Shown: positions 1 to 12,055, numbered from the stretch's first letter. The stretch: DNA of 64,000 nt from Steinernema hermaphroditum (GCA_030435675.1 CM059621.1:15314001-15378000); one strand, 5' to 3'. A program made the numbers and translations. The notes: a model not told the origin generated them from the letters alone.

Positions 1-220
1 GACCTCCACGTCTGGAAGGCGATCTGGCGTTCGCCGTTGATAATCAAACGAGTTGGTGCGATAAGGGAGTTCCCAGAAAGGTCAATGGTACTTGATCTTT
101 GATGCTACTTTTGATCATAGTCAATACAGTACTTATCCAGAGCAGTCTCCTCTTTTTTTTATGAGTCCACTTTATCACTGTCGGAAATCACTACCTTCTA
201 CGACGGCCTTAGAGGATGCC

Positions 221-515
221 GTTCTTCACGTGTCCCCTGCGGAAACTGCCGAAGAAGCTCTTTAACTCCGACGTCCGCGTCGCCACCCGAGTTGAAGACA
301 GATGCACTGTGCTCCACCGTCATCGAAATTAGCTCTTCGCATCTCTGATCCCCGCGCACACTGATGGGATCGCCGTGCTCTACTCTGATGTGCCGAAGCC
401 AGAAGAAGACCGGTGACTACGGAGTGACAATGTGTTTCTTGTGCATATATATGACGTCTCGCAAGGCGTAAGCCTTAGATACGAGAAATAAACTCGTAAA
501 CTCGGAAACTTTGCT
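221..515 (+). repeat. SINE-like retroposon, family 1, 5'-truncated
   Basis: This is a 5'-truncated copy of the repeat seen nearly full length, reversed, at 7976-8528. Homology starts near 221 and runs to the 3' signature at 461-480, a small hairpin (AAGGC-GTAA-GCCTT) followed by a TAAA-rich tail (ATAAACTCGTAAACTCG). The stretch shared with the other copies includes the segment reading LYSDVPKPEED, here broken by in-frame stops. No target-site duplication was found. It is non-coding in its present form. Confidence 0.75.
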
Positions 516-2700
516 CCCAGATGTTCTACGCTTTAAGCCACAGCGTCATTTCCAAGCTTTTCCTCTGATTACTACTGTAAGGAACGCATACACCTCTGTA
601 TCACTACTATCGGAAACGGTCGGAAATGTTTTCGCAAATGTACTTCGATGCTTTCAGAATTTCTGAATTTTCTAATGGGTCATTTAATGGAAGCCTGGAA
701 GGCGATCTGTTGGCCTGGGTGAAGAGGCAGATTGGCCGGGCGGTCTCGCCACGATTACCCTGAGGACCCCAAAATGCCTTGGGCAGCAGTTTGGCCTTGC
801 TTTCGAAGTGTCTGTGTGGTTCATTTGTCGGGCTCGGTCGAAGCGACATATGGATCATGATCGCTAAAATCCTTATGAATTTCGAACTCAGAAGACATCG
901 CTGATCGTTGTGGTAAAAGTGTTTTTCACCATTTCGGAGACAGAAAATTCAGAATTTCTGGAAACATGAAGTACATTCGCGAAAACAAGTAGAGGAAAAC
1001 TTCGAAAACATTGGGGGTACTTACTACAGGGTACTTTTGTACTTATGTTGTGTTCTTGCTGTGTTATGCAGAAAGATAGATTGCTTTTCTAGGCTTTTAC
1101 TACGCTCCTCACTTTTTGTATTTTGACTTCATATTTAGGACGTGCATTATTCTACAAAGTATCGATCAAAAGGAGTCAAAAATGAACTTTACTGATTTTT
1201 GCCAATATGACCACTCTCACAGAAGTTTACATCAAGTCTTTTGCAAAGCATTCAATAGCGATACCGGTCGGTTTTCGTTCTCTTTTACAATTTTTGAAAC
1301 TTCGCTATGGACTTCAAGCTGTGAGAAACAAATTTTAATTTAAATTTCATTCAATTCTTTCTCGAAGCAAAAATCTCACCTCGAAATTGAATACTAATAT
1401 ATCTATAGTATTTTATAGCCACTAAAAACGCCGTTTTCTCGGAACCTGTTCACTCATTCGGTCTGATCCTATTTTCGCTTCAAAGCACATTATAGTCTTG
1501 GATATAGACTCATGAAGCTCCCAAATCCAGTCGTAAGACTCAATGAAACTGGATAAAGGTGAATAATAATCTCCGAAAAGAGGTCTGATTGAAAATGATC
1601 TCTGAACTGGGTCAACTTATCATAATTCCATATGCTTAAGGATTAAGCATTGCATTCATGGTATGATTTTCTTGTGAAACCACGCGCATACATTTTGTAT
1701 ATCTTTTAAGCTTACTTTTAAACAGCCAAATGCATGCTGGAACAAATCTGTTTTCATTGAATTTTTGAACATCGTACAATCCTTAACTGATTGGTGCCAA
1801 TTTGCTTTTTTTGTGAAACCACGCTCACGTTTTATTTTACAATTGGGCACATTACCAAATGCCTAGGAGACGCAGTTCCAAAATATACTGGAAGGAATAT
1901 CATTTTACTTAATTTTTGAGTTCTACATGGTTTTGCAAATAAACAGTCTTTTTGAGGCAATTGTCGATGACACATCTGCTCCTATCTTGGATAATTCTCT
2001 TAGAATATGTCCTATCCGCTCCTTCTCCTGCCTGAATACGACCAGTTCGTCAGCTTGTCCTTTATGTAATAAAACAGATTGAACGGGTCTAACGTTTGGT
2101 TTGGAGCAGTGAGGGGAGAGCGGTTGAACGTAGACTAGAAGACCGAAACAGAGAACATAGATCCTAGACTCTCTTCTTCATGCACTTTGGAACATTGCTA
2201 ATAGACTGCTTGAACGTATTGTTTAGAAGGCTTCCACCGCTCTTTTCCATCACATTAAATGGTCTTCCAGCGACTTCCCTGATTTAGAATGCCTGAATGC
2301 TTTAATTTACGTTGCTAGGCGGAGTATACGTTTGGTAGCCGCTTGAATTTTTGTAAATCACACTGCCAATCCTTAACTCTCAACTCATAACTTAACCCAT
2401 CTCGACTTTTATGTTAAATTGCCAACGTCTTTTGGCCACTTTGGCTAAGCCACTCTATTTAAAAGTTTTTTTTTTCGACAGAACTACAAAAAACTGGTCC
2501 GTGGTGCAAAAAAATGCGGATTTTCGGGTTCGACCCGAGGCCAACTCTACTAGGTATACGTTAAGTAGTAGGTGGATGACCGACGTCATAAAATAAAAGG
2601 AAAAGCTATTTTGGGAATGTCTGATTATAGACGAGAAAGTACATTCATCATTCCATTGCACTCGACCTTAATTATCTCTTCCTTGTCAGAGTTCAGTGAA
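516..2700. other. Intergenic, no gene recognised
   Basis: No ORF here resembles a known protein and none exceeds about 83 codons. The word TTGTGAAACCACGC occurs twice (about 1672 and 1812), the remains of a small local duplication. ATTTTTG/CAAAAAT words occur at roughly 1184, 1194, 1370 and 2351. Bases 1-220, before the first repeat, also show nothing recognisable. Confidence 0.5.
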
Positions 2701-2719
2701 ACGTCCCAATGGAAGTAGA

Positions 2720-3330
2720 CTTTTGCTGTTTATATGTTCCCTCTCCAAAGAAAGCACCTGCCAACAAAGTCCGCCCGCAACACTTGCAACTACCGTATGC
2801 CTCCGCCCATCGACGCCCCAGGCGACGACGATGACGTTCACGTGGATGTCACGCGGACGATAATTCGGAAACACAAACAAACCCGCGCGGCCGGGTGCTT
2901 TCTGTCCAGGCGGACTTTGTTCGCCACGGCGACGGCAGGACCGAAATTCAATCTTTGCCCGTGCAAGTGGCCGTTTTCTCGAATTGTTTATCGCGACGGC
3001 GACGGCGTGCAGGGCATGTGCGCCCCGGGACGCGGGCGTTCTACGCAAACATGTTTTCTTCTTGTCCGTCGGCACTTCGCTGACATCACAAGTGGGCGCC
3101 AGTTCGAGAGGTCCTCTGACGGTGGAGCGTTTGGAAGTGACGGGGATGACGGTATATTGGAGGAAAGCAAACAGTCAGAAGGTTGGTGGGTGTAGGGAGT
3201 GGACCATATGCATGTGGCAGAGAAGGAACTAAGGGGGAAGTATGAAAGTGTATGAAAGTCATAAAAAAGTGATTGGTGACTCGGGGATTCAGAGGAACGT
3301 CCGGTAGGAATACTGCTGCAACTGCTGCCG
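2720..3330. promoter_or_regulatory. GC-rich island, promoter-like, no gene attached
   Basis: The stretch is GC-richer than its surroundings. It has CG-rich words, a CACGTG at about 2839, and CGGACTTTGTTCG at 2911-2923, a word shared with islands near 57.0 and 63.95 kb. Overlapping ORFs of up to 153 codons are open in several frames on both strands, which is expected of GC-rich sequence, and none looks like a protein family. A promoter or enhancer role is inference. Confidence 0.3.
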
Positions 3331-3339
3331 ACGAGTATG

Positions 3340-4800
3340 CAGGGTGACTTAGAAACGTGAGTCAACGTTTAAAGCAGATAATATTGAACTTTTGTAGCAT
3401 ATTTCAGCACATTAATTTTTGCTTCTTAACCCTTTGGTCAGAAAATACTCTCTGATTCTGATACTTACAAAGTTGTTGTATTTTTATACTTTTGAACCTG
3501 TAACGATACTACTTTCCCTAGAAATTTGTTACCTGAACATTTTTTTAAATCCTAGAAATTGCGTCTTTAACCAAACGTTTTGGTAGGGGGCAACATTCAG
3601 GAGATATTAATTGGCAAGGCAGATAATGAATTCGAGTAAGACTTCCTGGGAGGAACGTCTTTCATTTTTGTAAGTACCTTCGTTTTGCATTTTATCGCGA
3701 GTGCATAAGGCGGATGAGGATCTTTTTTGCGTTTCTCACGAATTGTCACTTCATCATTTGGATGCCAGAGCAAACTAGTGCGATCCCTGAAAGCTGCTGA
3801 AGCCAAGTGAGAAGCAGTGAAACGGCAAAGCGCCTCGATTTTAATCAAGACGGTATGCAGTAGTTCTGAAAATAATGCACGCTTTTACATTTTTGGAAAG
3901 ATACGTAACTTCAAACAAATATGTAGGGTGAGACTTAAAAACACGAGTGAACTTTTAGAGTAGATATGATTCGAAGACTTTTGAGAGAAGATGTATCTAT
4001 ATCGACGATGAGCACATTCATTTTTGCTTCGTAATTCTGATAGACATACTTTTTTGATAGACATATGTATATTTTTGCAATTCTTTTCTTTTCGTCGTGT
4101 GTTCTCTTTTCGCACCGCTACTCAAGAACGATCATTTTTGCTCCTAAATTGCTATATTTGAAAAAATACATTTACAAACTGCTTGAATCTGTATATTTTT
4201 GTAACCTCTTTCTTTCCCCTAGAAACGGCGGACGAAAGTGTTGCTTGAACAGTCGTTTGTACCCTTGAAATTACGGCTTTAACTAACTATTTTCGCTGCT
4301 GGTAGCAATATCTGGTATGACAGATAATAATATACTATTTGAATAAGAAATCCTGGAAGGAACGTCTTTCATTTGTGTAAGTACCTCCGTTTTGTATTTT
4401 ATCGCGACTGCATAAGGCATAAGAGTAAGAGGTCATTTTCGGCTTGTTCATAATTAGTGGAAACAGAAACGACACCGGCAATGCTCCTCGATTTCAATCA
4501 AGACGGTATATTAGTTCCGAGAATAATTCAAGCTTGTACATTTTTGAGTAGTACTCAAACCAACGAGTAACAACTCCAACGAGTATGTAGGGTTAGCAAC
4601 ATTTCGCGATTCATCTCTTCATTGTTTAGACAGCAGAGCGAGCTAGTGGGATCCCTGACTTGGGCTCTAACCAAAATGAGAACGAATATGTTGTCTGAAC
4701 AGTCTTTTGTATTCCTAACTAACAATTTTTGGTCTAGAAATGCTGCGTCACTAAAGCAATACGAGAATCAGTGACAATGGTCGTTTCATTTTTGTATAAA
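3340..4800. repeat. Local direct duplication, about 550-bp unit, 2+ diverged copies
   Basis: Copy 1 is roughly 3340-3935 and copy 2 roughly 4015-4590. They share in order the word ATTTTTGCTTC, a CCCTAGAAA segment, GGAACGTCTTTCATTT followed by GTAAGTACCT, a TTTTATCGCGA segment, and an AATCAAGACGGTAT segment. A third partial copy lies near 4680-4800. ATTTTTG is very frequent here (about ten in 1.6 kb, all on the + strand). No gene is seen. Confidence 0.6.
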
Positions 4801-4849
4801 TGTCCTAGTAATCCGCCGATCCAAGAATATCAACTCTTCAATCATGCAG

Positions 4850-5300
4850 CCATAGCAGTCATACTGGCCTCTTGACGAGTTGCGTTCGGCAAGACAAGAC
4901 CTGATCACATCATCGTTCTTCCAATTTTTTCCATTATTCGGCCCCCGACATCCCCGTCGGCGCCCCGCTCCACTAAGCATCACTGTTCTCTGCAAACAAA
5001 AGTGCCCTTTTTCCAGCTTTTTCTCTTTTTCGACGTCTGCTGTTACAACCGGGATACGTGGCCACGTAAACATATTCATCAGCCTGTTGCCCTTGCAGAC
5101 CTTTTTTGCCACTACGCTCACTTCCGGCTGCAAATCGTCGCCGCACTTCTCTTGTGGTCTAATCGCACATTCATACTCTCAGCCATGTGTGCACTTTTGT
5201 TTCCTGGAAACGACGAAACGTGAGTGTCTGCGAAGGTGAGACGTCCGAGTCCGAGCGAGGAACTCTTTTCGGAGAAGCAGAGAACACTCAGCGTCTAATT
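4850..5300. promoter_or_regulatory. GC-richer island with a dispersed TGTTACAAC/TACGTGG module
   Basis: The segment from about 4985 to 5110 (TCTGCAAACAAAAGTGC, then GTCTGCTGTTACAACC, then a TACGTG word) is related to modules at 52675, 53095 and 54030. ORFs of up to 119 codons exist on both strands but resemble nothing known. A regulatory function is inferred from composition and recurrence only. Confidence 0.3.
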
Positions 5301-5469
5301 GGGCGGTCGTGGGAGGCGAGGGTCCATAGGTTAAGGGTTCAGTGACGAAGGGTCGTAAACTGTGAGTGCATCTATTTTTAGAATGAATATGAAACCATTG
5401 GGTAAGATTCTGGGAAATATGTACCCAAGTATCACTCTAGAATTTGAATAATTGTTGTCAGTTTTTCAT

Positions 5470-5704
5470 CGCTTTCTGCCCAAGGTGTATTGCTGTATCC
5501 TTTTCATTATTTTTGCAAACAGTATCGTCCATTATTATCATATCTTCCTGGCTTTCTAAGGTAAGGATGCCAAGGTTCAGACGCTGTTACTTTTTGCCCA
5601 AGATGTACTGCTGTATTCCTTTCATTATTTTTGCGCATTATCTCGTCCATCCTTATCATATTTTCCGGCTTTCTAAGGGAATGCTTCCAAGGTTCGGACG
5701 CTGA
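5470..5704. repeat. Tandem duplication, 118-bp period, two copies
   Basis: Two head-to-tail copies start near 5470 and 5588 (GCCCAAGGTGTA and GCCCAAGATGTA are exactly 118 bases apart). Each contains TTCATTATTTTTGC and ends with a GGTTC(A/G)GACGCTG word. The ORFs that span it are by-products of the duplication. Confidence 0.8.
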
Positions 5705-6600
5705 CTGGGTGGGGATCAGTTGTAGCGGGTCCAAGTCCATTTTGGTGGTTTCTTGATTTTGATTGAAAAAATGGTTTGTTCCGGTAACATGGGTGTCTCA
5801 CACTACGTGATGTGGATGTGGAAAAGAGGCTGAAGGTGCATCTGTTTTTAGAGCTCGATGAGCTCAATTACTGAATCCTGGAAAACGTTCATAAAAAACC
5901 CGGATGCTAATCCTGTCTGCAGACTCGCCGCGCGTGGTGTCTCCAATTGGTCGTCTGGAGAATGTCTCTGATTGTCTGCAATTGGTCGTCCTTGCATAAT
6001 TCGTCACGTCTGAGCGACCGTGGAGTCGGGTCGTGTGTGTTCTCAATTGAATCTTCTGCGATCACTTCTTTTTGTCACATACAGATATATTTTGACATAA
6101 TAGAATACAGAAATATATTAAATTTTTGCTCCCTGATTTCATCATTGTACTCTTCCTTTTTATTATCCAAGGCCGCAAACGCAAAGGCAAAACATGCAAA
6201 GGGAATCGTAGATTTAGGACCCATGCTGAGCAGATATTGACTTCCAAGTTCAAGTTTTAGTCCAAGCGGATTAGTTGACATTGGCTACCATATTCTTCCG
6301 TTAAGTGTGCATTACCTTTTGTTTATTTAGTGACATGCCCAAAAATAAGAATACTGAAAGTATAGGGCATACATATGACAAAAAAATGACGCATTCCACA
6401 CCGAACGCATTTCTGAAAAAAGTCTGTATTTCCACCGTGTGATATGTTCTTTCCGACTCACAGTGCTTTCTTAGGTCTATGTGACTTTTAGTTTTACCAT
6501 TGCAAAGCATTGATGTTTTTGGATCATATCTCTGTTTTAACTATGTTTGTAAGGGGAGGACTGGGAGCTGCAAAGCAGGCTGATATGGCTTGTCTCCGGA
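5705..6600. other. Intergenic, nothing recognised
   Basis: The sequence is AT-rich. At 5940-6020 a short GGTCGTC/GTCTGCAATTGG segment is repeated imperfectly. I see no protein-like ORF and no structured RNA. Confidence 0.45.
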
Positions 6601-7000
6601 AGTAGGATCCGGATAGCTCAAACCTATCGTCGGAGCGGCTAGCGACTTAATTTCCAGAGAAACAACTCCACATTTCTCCTTTCTCTTCCATTCACTCTCC
6701 TTCTAAGACGCCCTTTCGACTTCCGAATTCCGATAGGAAATCCCGTCTCTCGAGTGCCACCAAAGAACGCTCAAGGTGCACGTGGTCCCGCGGCGACGCG
6801 GTGGGCGCCGCGCCGACCACGTGTTTACGTCGTCGTCGTCGACTGGAATTCACAAAATGATCAGATCGGAGAAGATCGTGGCGATCGTCAGAGCGATCAC
6901 GCCAGATCGGAGGGTCCAAAGTGCATTCAACGTGTGTACGCTGACTCACGTTGGAACTTTGGCGTCACAATTTCGATGCGATACCGTATTCGCTGAAGGA
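6600..7000. promoter_or_regulatory. GC-rich island sharing a 16-mer with the 46.6-kb island
   Basis: It has CACGTG at about 6780 and 6818 and many CGATC words. GCGATCACGCCAGATC at 6893-6908 is followed three bases later by GGGTCCAAAGT. The same pair of words, again three bases apart, occurs at 46608-46637. No gene is recognisable on either strand. Confidence 0.3.
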
Positions 7001-7962
7001 ACAAAAGTACACAGAATGTTAAACCACAAAATTGTCCATTTTGTGGCTAATACAATTCTTGTTCGCAGTACAAAAGCTATTTCCTGTTAGATTGAACAAG
7101 TTTCGCGATTAGCCGACAATTAATACATTGATATCGATGAGCATATCTAAAAGAATGTGATCTGTTGTGATGCTGGATTGATACAAGAACACACGATCTA
7201 GATCGCCACTTCAAGTTGCATCAAATCAAGTCGTTAATGCCCGCGTTTCGGACACGACTCCCCCGCTGTTCGACGAACTCCTCGTCGGATATCTGTGTTT
7301 AGATCATTTCCTAACTACAATCTCTAAGAATGGAGGAATGTTTGGATCGATGCCGTGCAGTTCTGACGTTTTATCCATATTGGAAAAGTTTGTAAATTTA
7401 CAATTTTTGATTTCATATCACATCAACCACGCCGTTAGAAAAGAAAATTATAAGTGCCATGCTACTTGCCTTATAAGGCGTCACGTATTTTTGCCCTTGT
7501 ATTGGTTCAGGAGAACAAAAATTACATTTTTTAGTGAATAGAATCGTTTGAAAAGAGAATTGTAAGTGTCATACGAACGTTGACTTGCTTGACATGATAA
7601 TACATTTTTGGTAGTATCGACACCGTTCACTATTGTCCGAATGTTTGGACCGGCGTCGTGTATTTTTGAAATGTCGTCCATTTCGTTGGAACAGCAGAAT
7701 AAAAATTACAATTTTTCGCCACGAAACAGAACTGTTTCAAAGGAAAATTATACGAATTTTGTTTGTTCTTTTTATTCTGTATTCTATTTTATTCCGTTTG
7801 TTTCTCTTGGTCCATTTTGGAAATTAAAACATTTAAAAAATTGCGGCAAAGATAGCTAGGTTTCTGCCATTTCATTGGAACCAACACGACCAGCTTGCTT
7901 CTTTCAGTACCCTTATTTTTGAATGTGTGATTTGTCGTCCAGTGCGGTATCGTATCCATTTT
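7001..7962. other. AT-rich intergenic stretch with internal duplications
   Basis: Two diverged units, about 7338-7560 and 7560-7720, share GAAAATTATAAGTG-like and ATTTTTG words. Nothing protein-like is present. Confidence 0.4.
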
Positions 7963-7975
7963 ATGACCGAGGACA

Positions 7976-8528
7976 AGTTTATACAAGTTTATTTCTCGTA
8001 TCAAAGGCTTACGCCTTGCGAGACATCATATATATGCACAAGAAACACATTGTCACTCCGTAATCGCCGGTCTTCTTCTGGCTTCGGCACATCAGAGTAG
8101 AACACGGCGATCCCATAAGTGTGCGCGGGGATAAGAGATGCGAGGAGCTGATTCCGGTGACGGTGGAGCACAGCAAACCCATCTTCAACTCGGGTGGTGG
8201 CACGAATGTCGGAGTTGAAGAGCTTCTTCGACAGTTTCCGCGGGAGACACGCGGGAACCATCAGGGCAGCTGGCTGCGCGGACTTTCAGCGAGACTTCGG
8301 CTTCTCTGGCGGCGCGGGTAGAGTCGGGCGGCAGTAACTAGCTTCTTGGCAAGACGGTGGAACTACGGCTCCCTGGTGTTCCAGGCCTTCTGGGAGCCGG
8401 AGCGATCATTGCACCAACAACGACGGCCGAGATCGATCGCTCACTCAACTCATTCGGCCCAGACAGCCTCAGAGAGAGAGCGAGTGGACGACCCGACCGA
8501 TCGTTGGGGACACAAAAGCTCGGACACG
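7976..8528 (-). repeat. SINE-like retroposon, family 1, near full length
   Basis: This is the best preserved family-1 copy. It is flanked by a 13-bp target-site duplication, ATGACCGAGGACA, at 7963-7975 and 8529-8541. The sense strand is minus. The 3' end carries the AAGGC/GCCTT hairpin (8004-8017) and a TAAA-rich tail that abuts the duplication. Its 5' part, near 8460-8510, contains CGGTCGGGTC and GCTCTCTCTGAG, which resemble the 5' head of family 2. Duplication plus tail is the hallmark of target-primed reverse transcription. The 86-codon minus ORF inside it (8001-8261) reads FYSDVPKPEED, which recurs in other copies, but the copy shows no recognisable domain. Confidence 0.85.
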
Positions 8529-8541
8529 ATGACCGAGGACA

Positions 8542-9370
8542 TGAACATGAATAAGGATGCTTTGCAACGCAATGGAACCGAAACAATTAAGGCATCGACG
8601 GCAAATAGGCTTTTCAAAGTGGCCAACAGGAACCGATAGTGAGCAGCGCTGGAAACGTCTTACAAGCCTTACGAAGTGTCCTCCTCGGATCGAGTTGAAG
8701 ATTCAGCACGATCCGAGGCGGACACTTTGGAAGGTTTCCTTGTTAGACACCTTGCAATGGAACTCGGGGTAGGCATAGAACACGAACACAGACATGGGTA
8801 AGTAGTATAAAACATGGGTGGGAAAACATGGGCAGCTTGATTTTCATTTTTTCCGCCATTTCTATTTCTTTCCATCCCTTTACTATTTTTTATGCTATGC
8901 TATTCTCCTCAATACATCGAATCCTCATAATCATAAATTTCAACCCAAACATTTTTGTTTATGCGCACACACAAGTGACACAAACACAAGTAAAATGACA
9001 TTCATGCATGTCATATACTGTATGTGCCACCCATCATAGAAAATTCCAGAAAAACCCATAAGGTCTACGGCAGGTTGTTCGTTTTCCGCGTAAATCAAAT
9101 AAATAAAATAGTGTAATTCATTCTTATAATCACAACTTAGCTCCAGATGAGCTCCGATCTCAAGTAATTCAAGTAAAGTACAAGGTAATGTTTGCTTATC
9201 CTTCGCCACCTCGTAAACATTACGGCAATTTTTGTTGTTCTTTCGAATTGCCTAAACATCCATTTTGAAGGGTTTTAATAGGTGCACACTGCGAAACTAT
9301 TCGTTTTTAGAGAACTTTCAAAGAAGTTCTTCAACTTTTCCGTTTTTTTTATAAGTTAAAAGTCTCTTTA
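8542..9370. other. Intergenic, nothing recognised
   Basis: A segment of moderate GC content (8640-8770) is followed by AT-rich DNA. There is no protein-like ORF and no repeat I could match elsewhere in the window. Confidence 0.45.
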
Positions 9371-9379
9371 TGACGATTT

Positions 9380-9880
9380 TTCTTCCTTCGCATAGCTACG
9401 GTAGTCACAGAGACGATCCATCACATGCCCAAGTTCCGCGGGCGACCTCCGGTCCCGGCGTCATCTCACGCCGCTCCCGCCACGATCAGCTGACTCGCCA
9501 CAAACTCTTCTTCCCTGTTTTGCACGGCACAAAAGACGAACGGTCACCACCGCCGTCAACAGCCGCGCCGACGATAGCGCTGATTTCCGATTGCATCACC
9601 CTTAGGCAGTGCATGCTCCCCTCGACTGTTTTCGCGACGTCTCTCCAAGGCGACACGTGCGCCGTCACGTGTGACCCGGCGCGGACGGACGCCGGGAACA
9701 AAGAACAGTTGCTCGAAGTCGCATCTGTCAGCGAACAAACAGAAATAACATTTGACACAAACGCGCCTCCACAACGACGCACAGATCGTAGGGGTGTAGA
9801 TGCATCGATCTGTGATGCAGCGGTGAAATTACAAATTTTTGACATTTTTACGATCAAACTGAGGGACGTGCAGTGAATAT
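9380..9880. promoter_or_regulatory. GC-rich island with paired CACGTG boxes
   Basis: CACGTG occurs at 9654-9659 and 9666-9671, 12 bases apart. ORFs of 168 (+) and 132 (-) codons overlap one another here. They look like two readings of the same GC-rich DNA, and neither shows a domain, so I do not call either a gene. Confidence 0.3.
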
Positions 9881-9939
9881 CCATGAGGTCGTTGCACTGA
9901 AAATGGCACCTGATTTCAGTGAAGCATTGCTGATATAAT

Positions 9940-10140
9940 CACTGATAAATTTGACTCATGGTATGCACCTTTTGAATGGCTAATGGTGGAAAGATAGAGT
10001 TAAGAGAGTGACTATATACATAGCAAGCAGGAATCTATCAGCTTCAAGTGGAGAGCCATTCGTTAAATCGGTTATTTTTTGTAAGTACGGCAGCGTTTCC
10101 TGCCTTTCCTTTTTCCTTTTGATTTCTCAAAGTGGAGACC
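9940..10140 (+). repeat. Dispersed repeat R4, copy 1
   Basis: It contains, in order, TAATGGTGGAAAGATAGAG, AGAGAGTGACTATAT, CAGGAATCTATCAGCT and AGTGGAGAGCCATT. The same series occurs at about 26690-26830 (+) and, reversed, at 44265-44400. I could not define the ends of the element, and nothing in it looks coding. Confidence 0.6.
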
Positions 10141-11184
10141 GATTGGGAGGTTAACTTGGAGTTCAAGGATACTATGCTTCCAGGGCATCAGCTTTCATCG
10201 AATATTATGAAAGGTTTAGAGCCAAGAAATATTTTGCAATTCTTTGTCTCTCCTTTGTCTTACACGCTTAAGTGGAGAGGGTAAGTGAGTATCAGAGAGA
10301 GCGAAGAAAGGCTGACATGACCTGCGAGGATGAGCATCTTGGCTTAAAATAGTGGGCTGTTGTAGTGATGAACTTGCGGAGCATACGGCCTTGTGCGGTC
10401 GGGCGTTTTTACGCTCGTTTTCTTCCTTATTTGACCTCTATTTCCTTGAACTATAAATGAACTCGTGGAGTCGCTATGTAGGGATGGTAGTTGTGAGTTT
10501 CACATGCAGCATGCTTGTTATATTACTTTTTTTTTGTCAGCCAAAGTCAGACGGTAGATATCGGTATTTTTGTCGAGCTTTCGTGGTAGTCGTTCGGTCC
10601 TTGATTTCATCGCGGTGACTCTGAATGAAAAAGGATGAAGTCCATGAGCAAAACCAGCAGACTACATCAGAGTTGTCATTTCAAGCAAGATCCACAACAC
10701 GGCACAGATCCATTCCGATCAATTTTTGGAAATGTCCGTTCTCGTACATGGTACCTACATGAAGTGTGGCGAAAAACTTCGATATCCCTCCATTCTATTT
10801 TATTAAAGTTTATGGTCGAAACCTGCACACACTGACGGGATGGCTACTCGTACAACGACGCCAAGTCCTTCCACCACATTCCCTGCGTCACTGTTATATT
10901 TTTGTGTCCTCCATGTCGTCAAGATTCGTGATTTTGTGTCTGTGAACAAAAAAGACAATTTAGGCAAATTTACATAAAGCTAAGTTTGAAGGTCTTCTTT
11001 TCATTTTTGAGCTAACGCATAATAAACGACACTTGACTCATGTGGACCTAAACTGTTCTCTGGGCAACTAACAAACAAAGCTCATTTTGAATACAGGACC
11101 GTTTCCGATAGATACTGCTATGATCAAGGTTGTACATAGATTACAAGACTACACTTAAGTATAAGATTAATTGAATTTTTGCAC
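10141..11184. other. Intergenic, nothing recognised
   Basis: AT-rich DNA with ATTTTTG words near 10565, 10720, 10900 and 11000. No gene or structured element is seen. Confidence 0.4.
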
Positions 11185-11345
11185 GTGTTGAGGGCAGATC
11201 AGACATGCCCTCTGGTAGACAGTCTAGACAGCCACACCACTCTATAAATAGCCTGTATCAGTGTGTCATTGTGATATTCGTTGTGTGCTTCGAGTAAAGG
11301 ACCAGTCGTGTGTTCCCCGTGTCAACCAAGCATTACAACAGCGCG
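11185..11345 (+). promoter_or_regulatory. TATA-containing segment, possible solo LTR
   Basis: The stretch starts TGTTGAGGGCAGA, has TCTATAAATAG at about 11237 and ends near GCATTACA. TG...CA limits with a central TATA box are typical of short retrotransposon LTRs. I found no convincing flanking duplication, partner LTR or internal genes, so an ordinary TATA promoter is equally possible. Confidence 0.2.
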
Positions 11346-11602
11346 CAACTCATCTTATTCCTGTTTACGGTAATCCATTTATACTCGAAGATGTTCAGCC
11401 CATTCTCCATTTCTAGACTTCACGACTTTACGTGTTGACACTCCTGGAACAACGACTCACACGGTGCAAAGCAGAGCTGGTGGATTTCGAATCGGAGTTT
11501 TTGTTTCTTTTTCGGATTTTCGAGTTCCAAACCGAATCGTAAACTCTGGTGCAAGGCAATAAGAAAGACATGTAGCATACCGTAGTCACCTCATTATTAT
11601 CG

Positions 11603-12040
11603 ATTCACGATTCATCTTCCCGAATCAACGGCTTACGCCGTGCAGGACGTCTCATATATGCACAAAGAAGAACAATGTCACACCGTGGTCGCTGATTTTC
11701 TTCTGATTTCGGTGGAGCAGACGAATCCGAATAGAATGCAGCGTTCCCATTAGTTTGCGCGGGCATCGAAGTCGTGAAGAGCGAATTCCGGAAGTGGAAT
11801 AGCGGTGGAGCAGAGCCAACGGAGCGGAGAGTCATCTTCGGTTCGGCTGGCGGCGCGGTCTTCGGAGTTGCAACGCTTCTTCGGCTTCTCTGGCGGCGCG
11901 GGTAGAGTCGGGCGGTCGTGACGGACTTTTTGGCGAGACGGTGGAACTACAGCTCCCTGGTGTTCCAGGCCTTCTGGGAGCCGGAGCGATCGTTGCACCA
12001 ACAACGACGGCCAAGAACGACCGCTCACTCAACTCATTCA
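11603..12040 (-). repeat. SINE-like retroposon, family 1
   Basis: Sense is minus. The 3' hairpin (about 11625-11645) is a GC variant, CGGCGTAAGCCG. This copy is closest to the one at 59324-59733, both carrying the FYSDSSAPPKSEENQ reading frame. Its 5' side ends just before the MITE at 12056. No clear target-site duplication could be recognised. Confidence 0.8.
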
Positions 12041-12055
12041 ATTTCGATCCCATTA

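Noticed and set aside
2500..2560. GGGTTCGACCCGAG, a tRNA B-box-like palindrome
   Set aside because: No A box, acceptor stem or anticodon arm can be folded around it.
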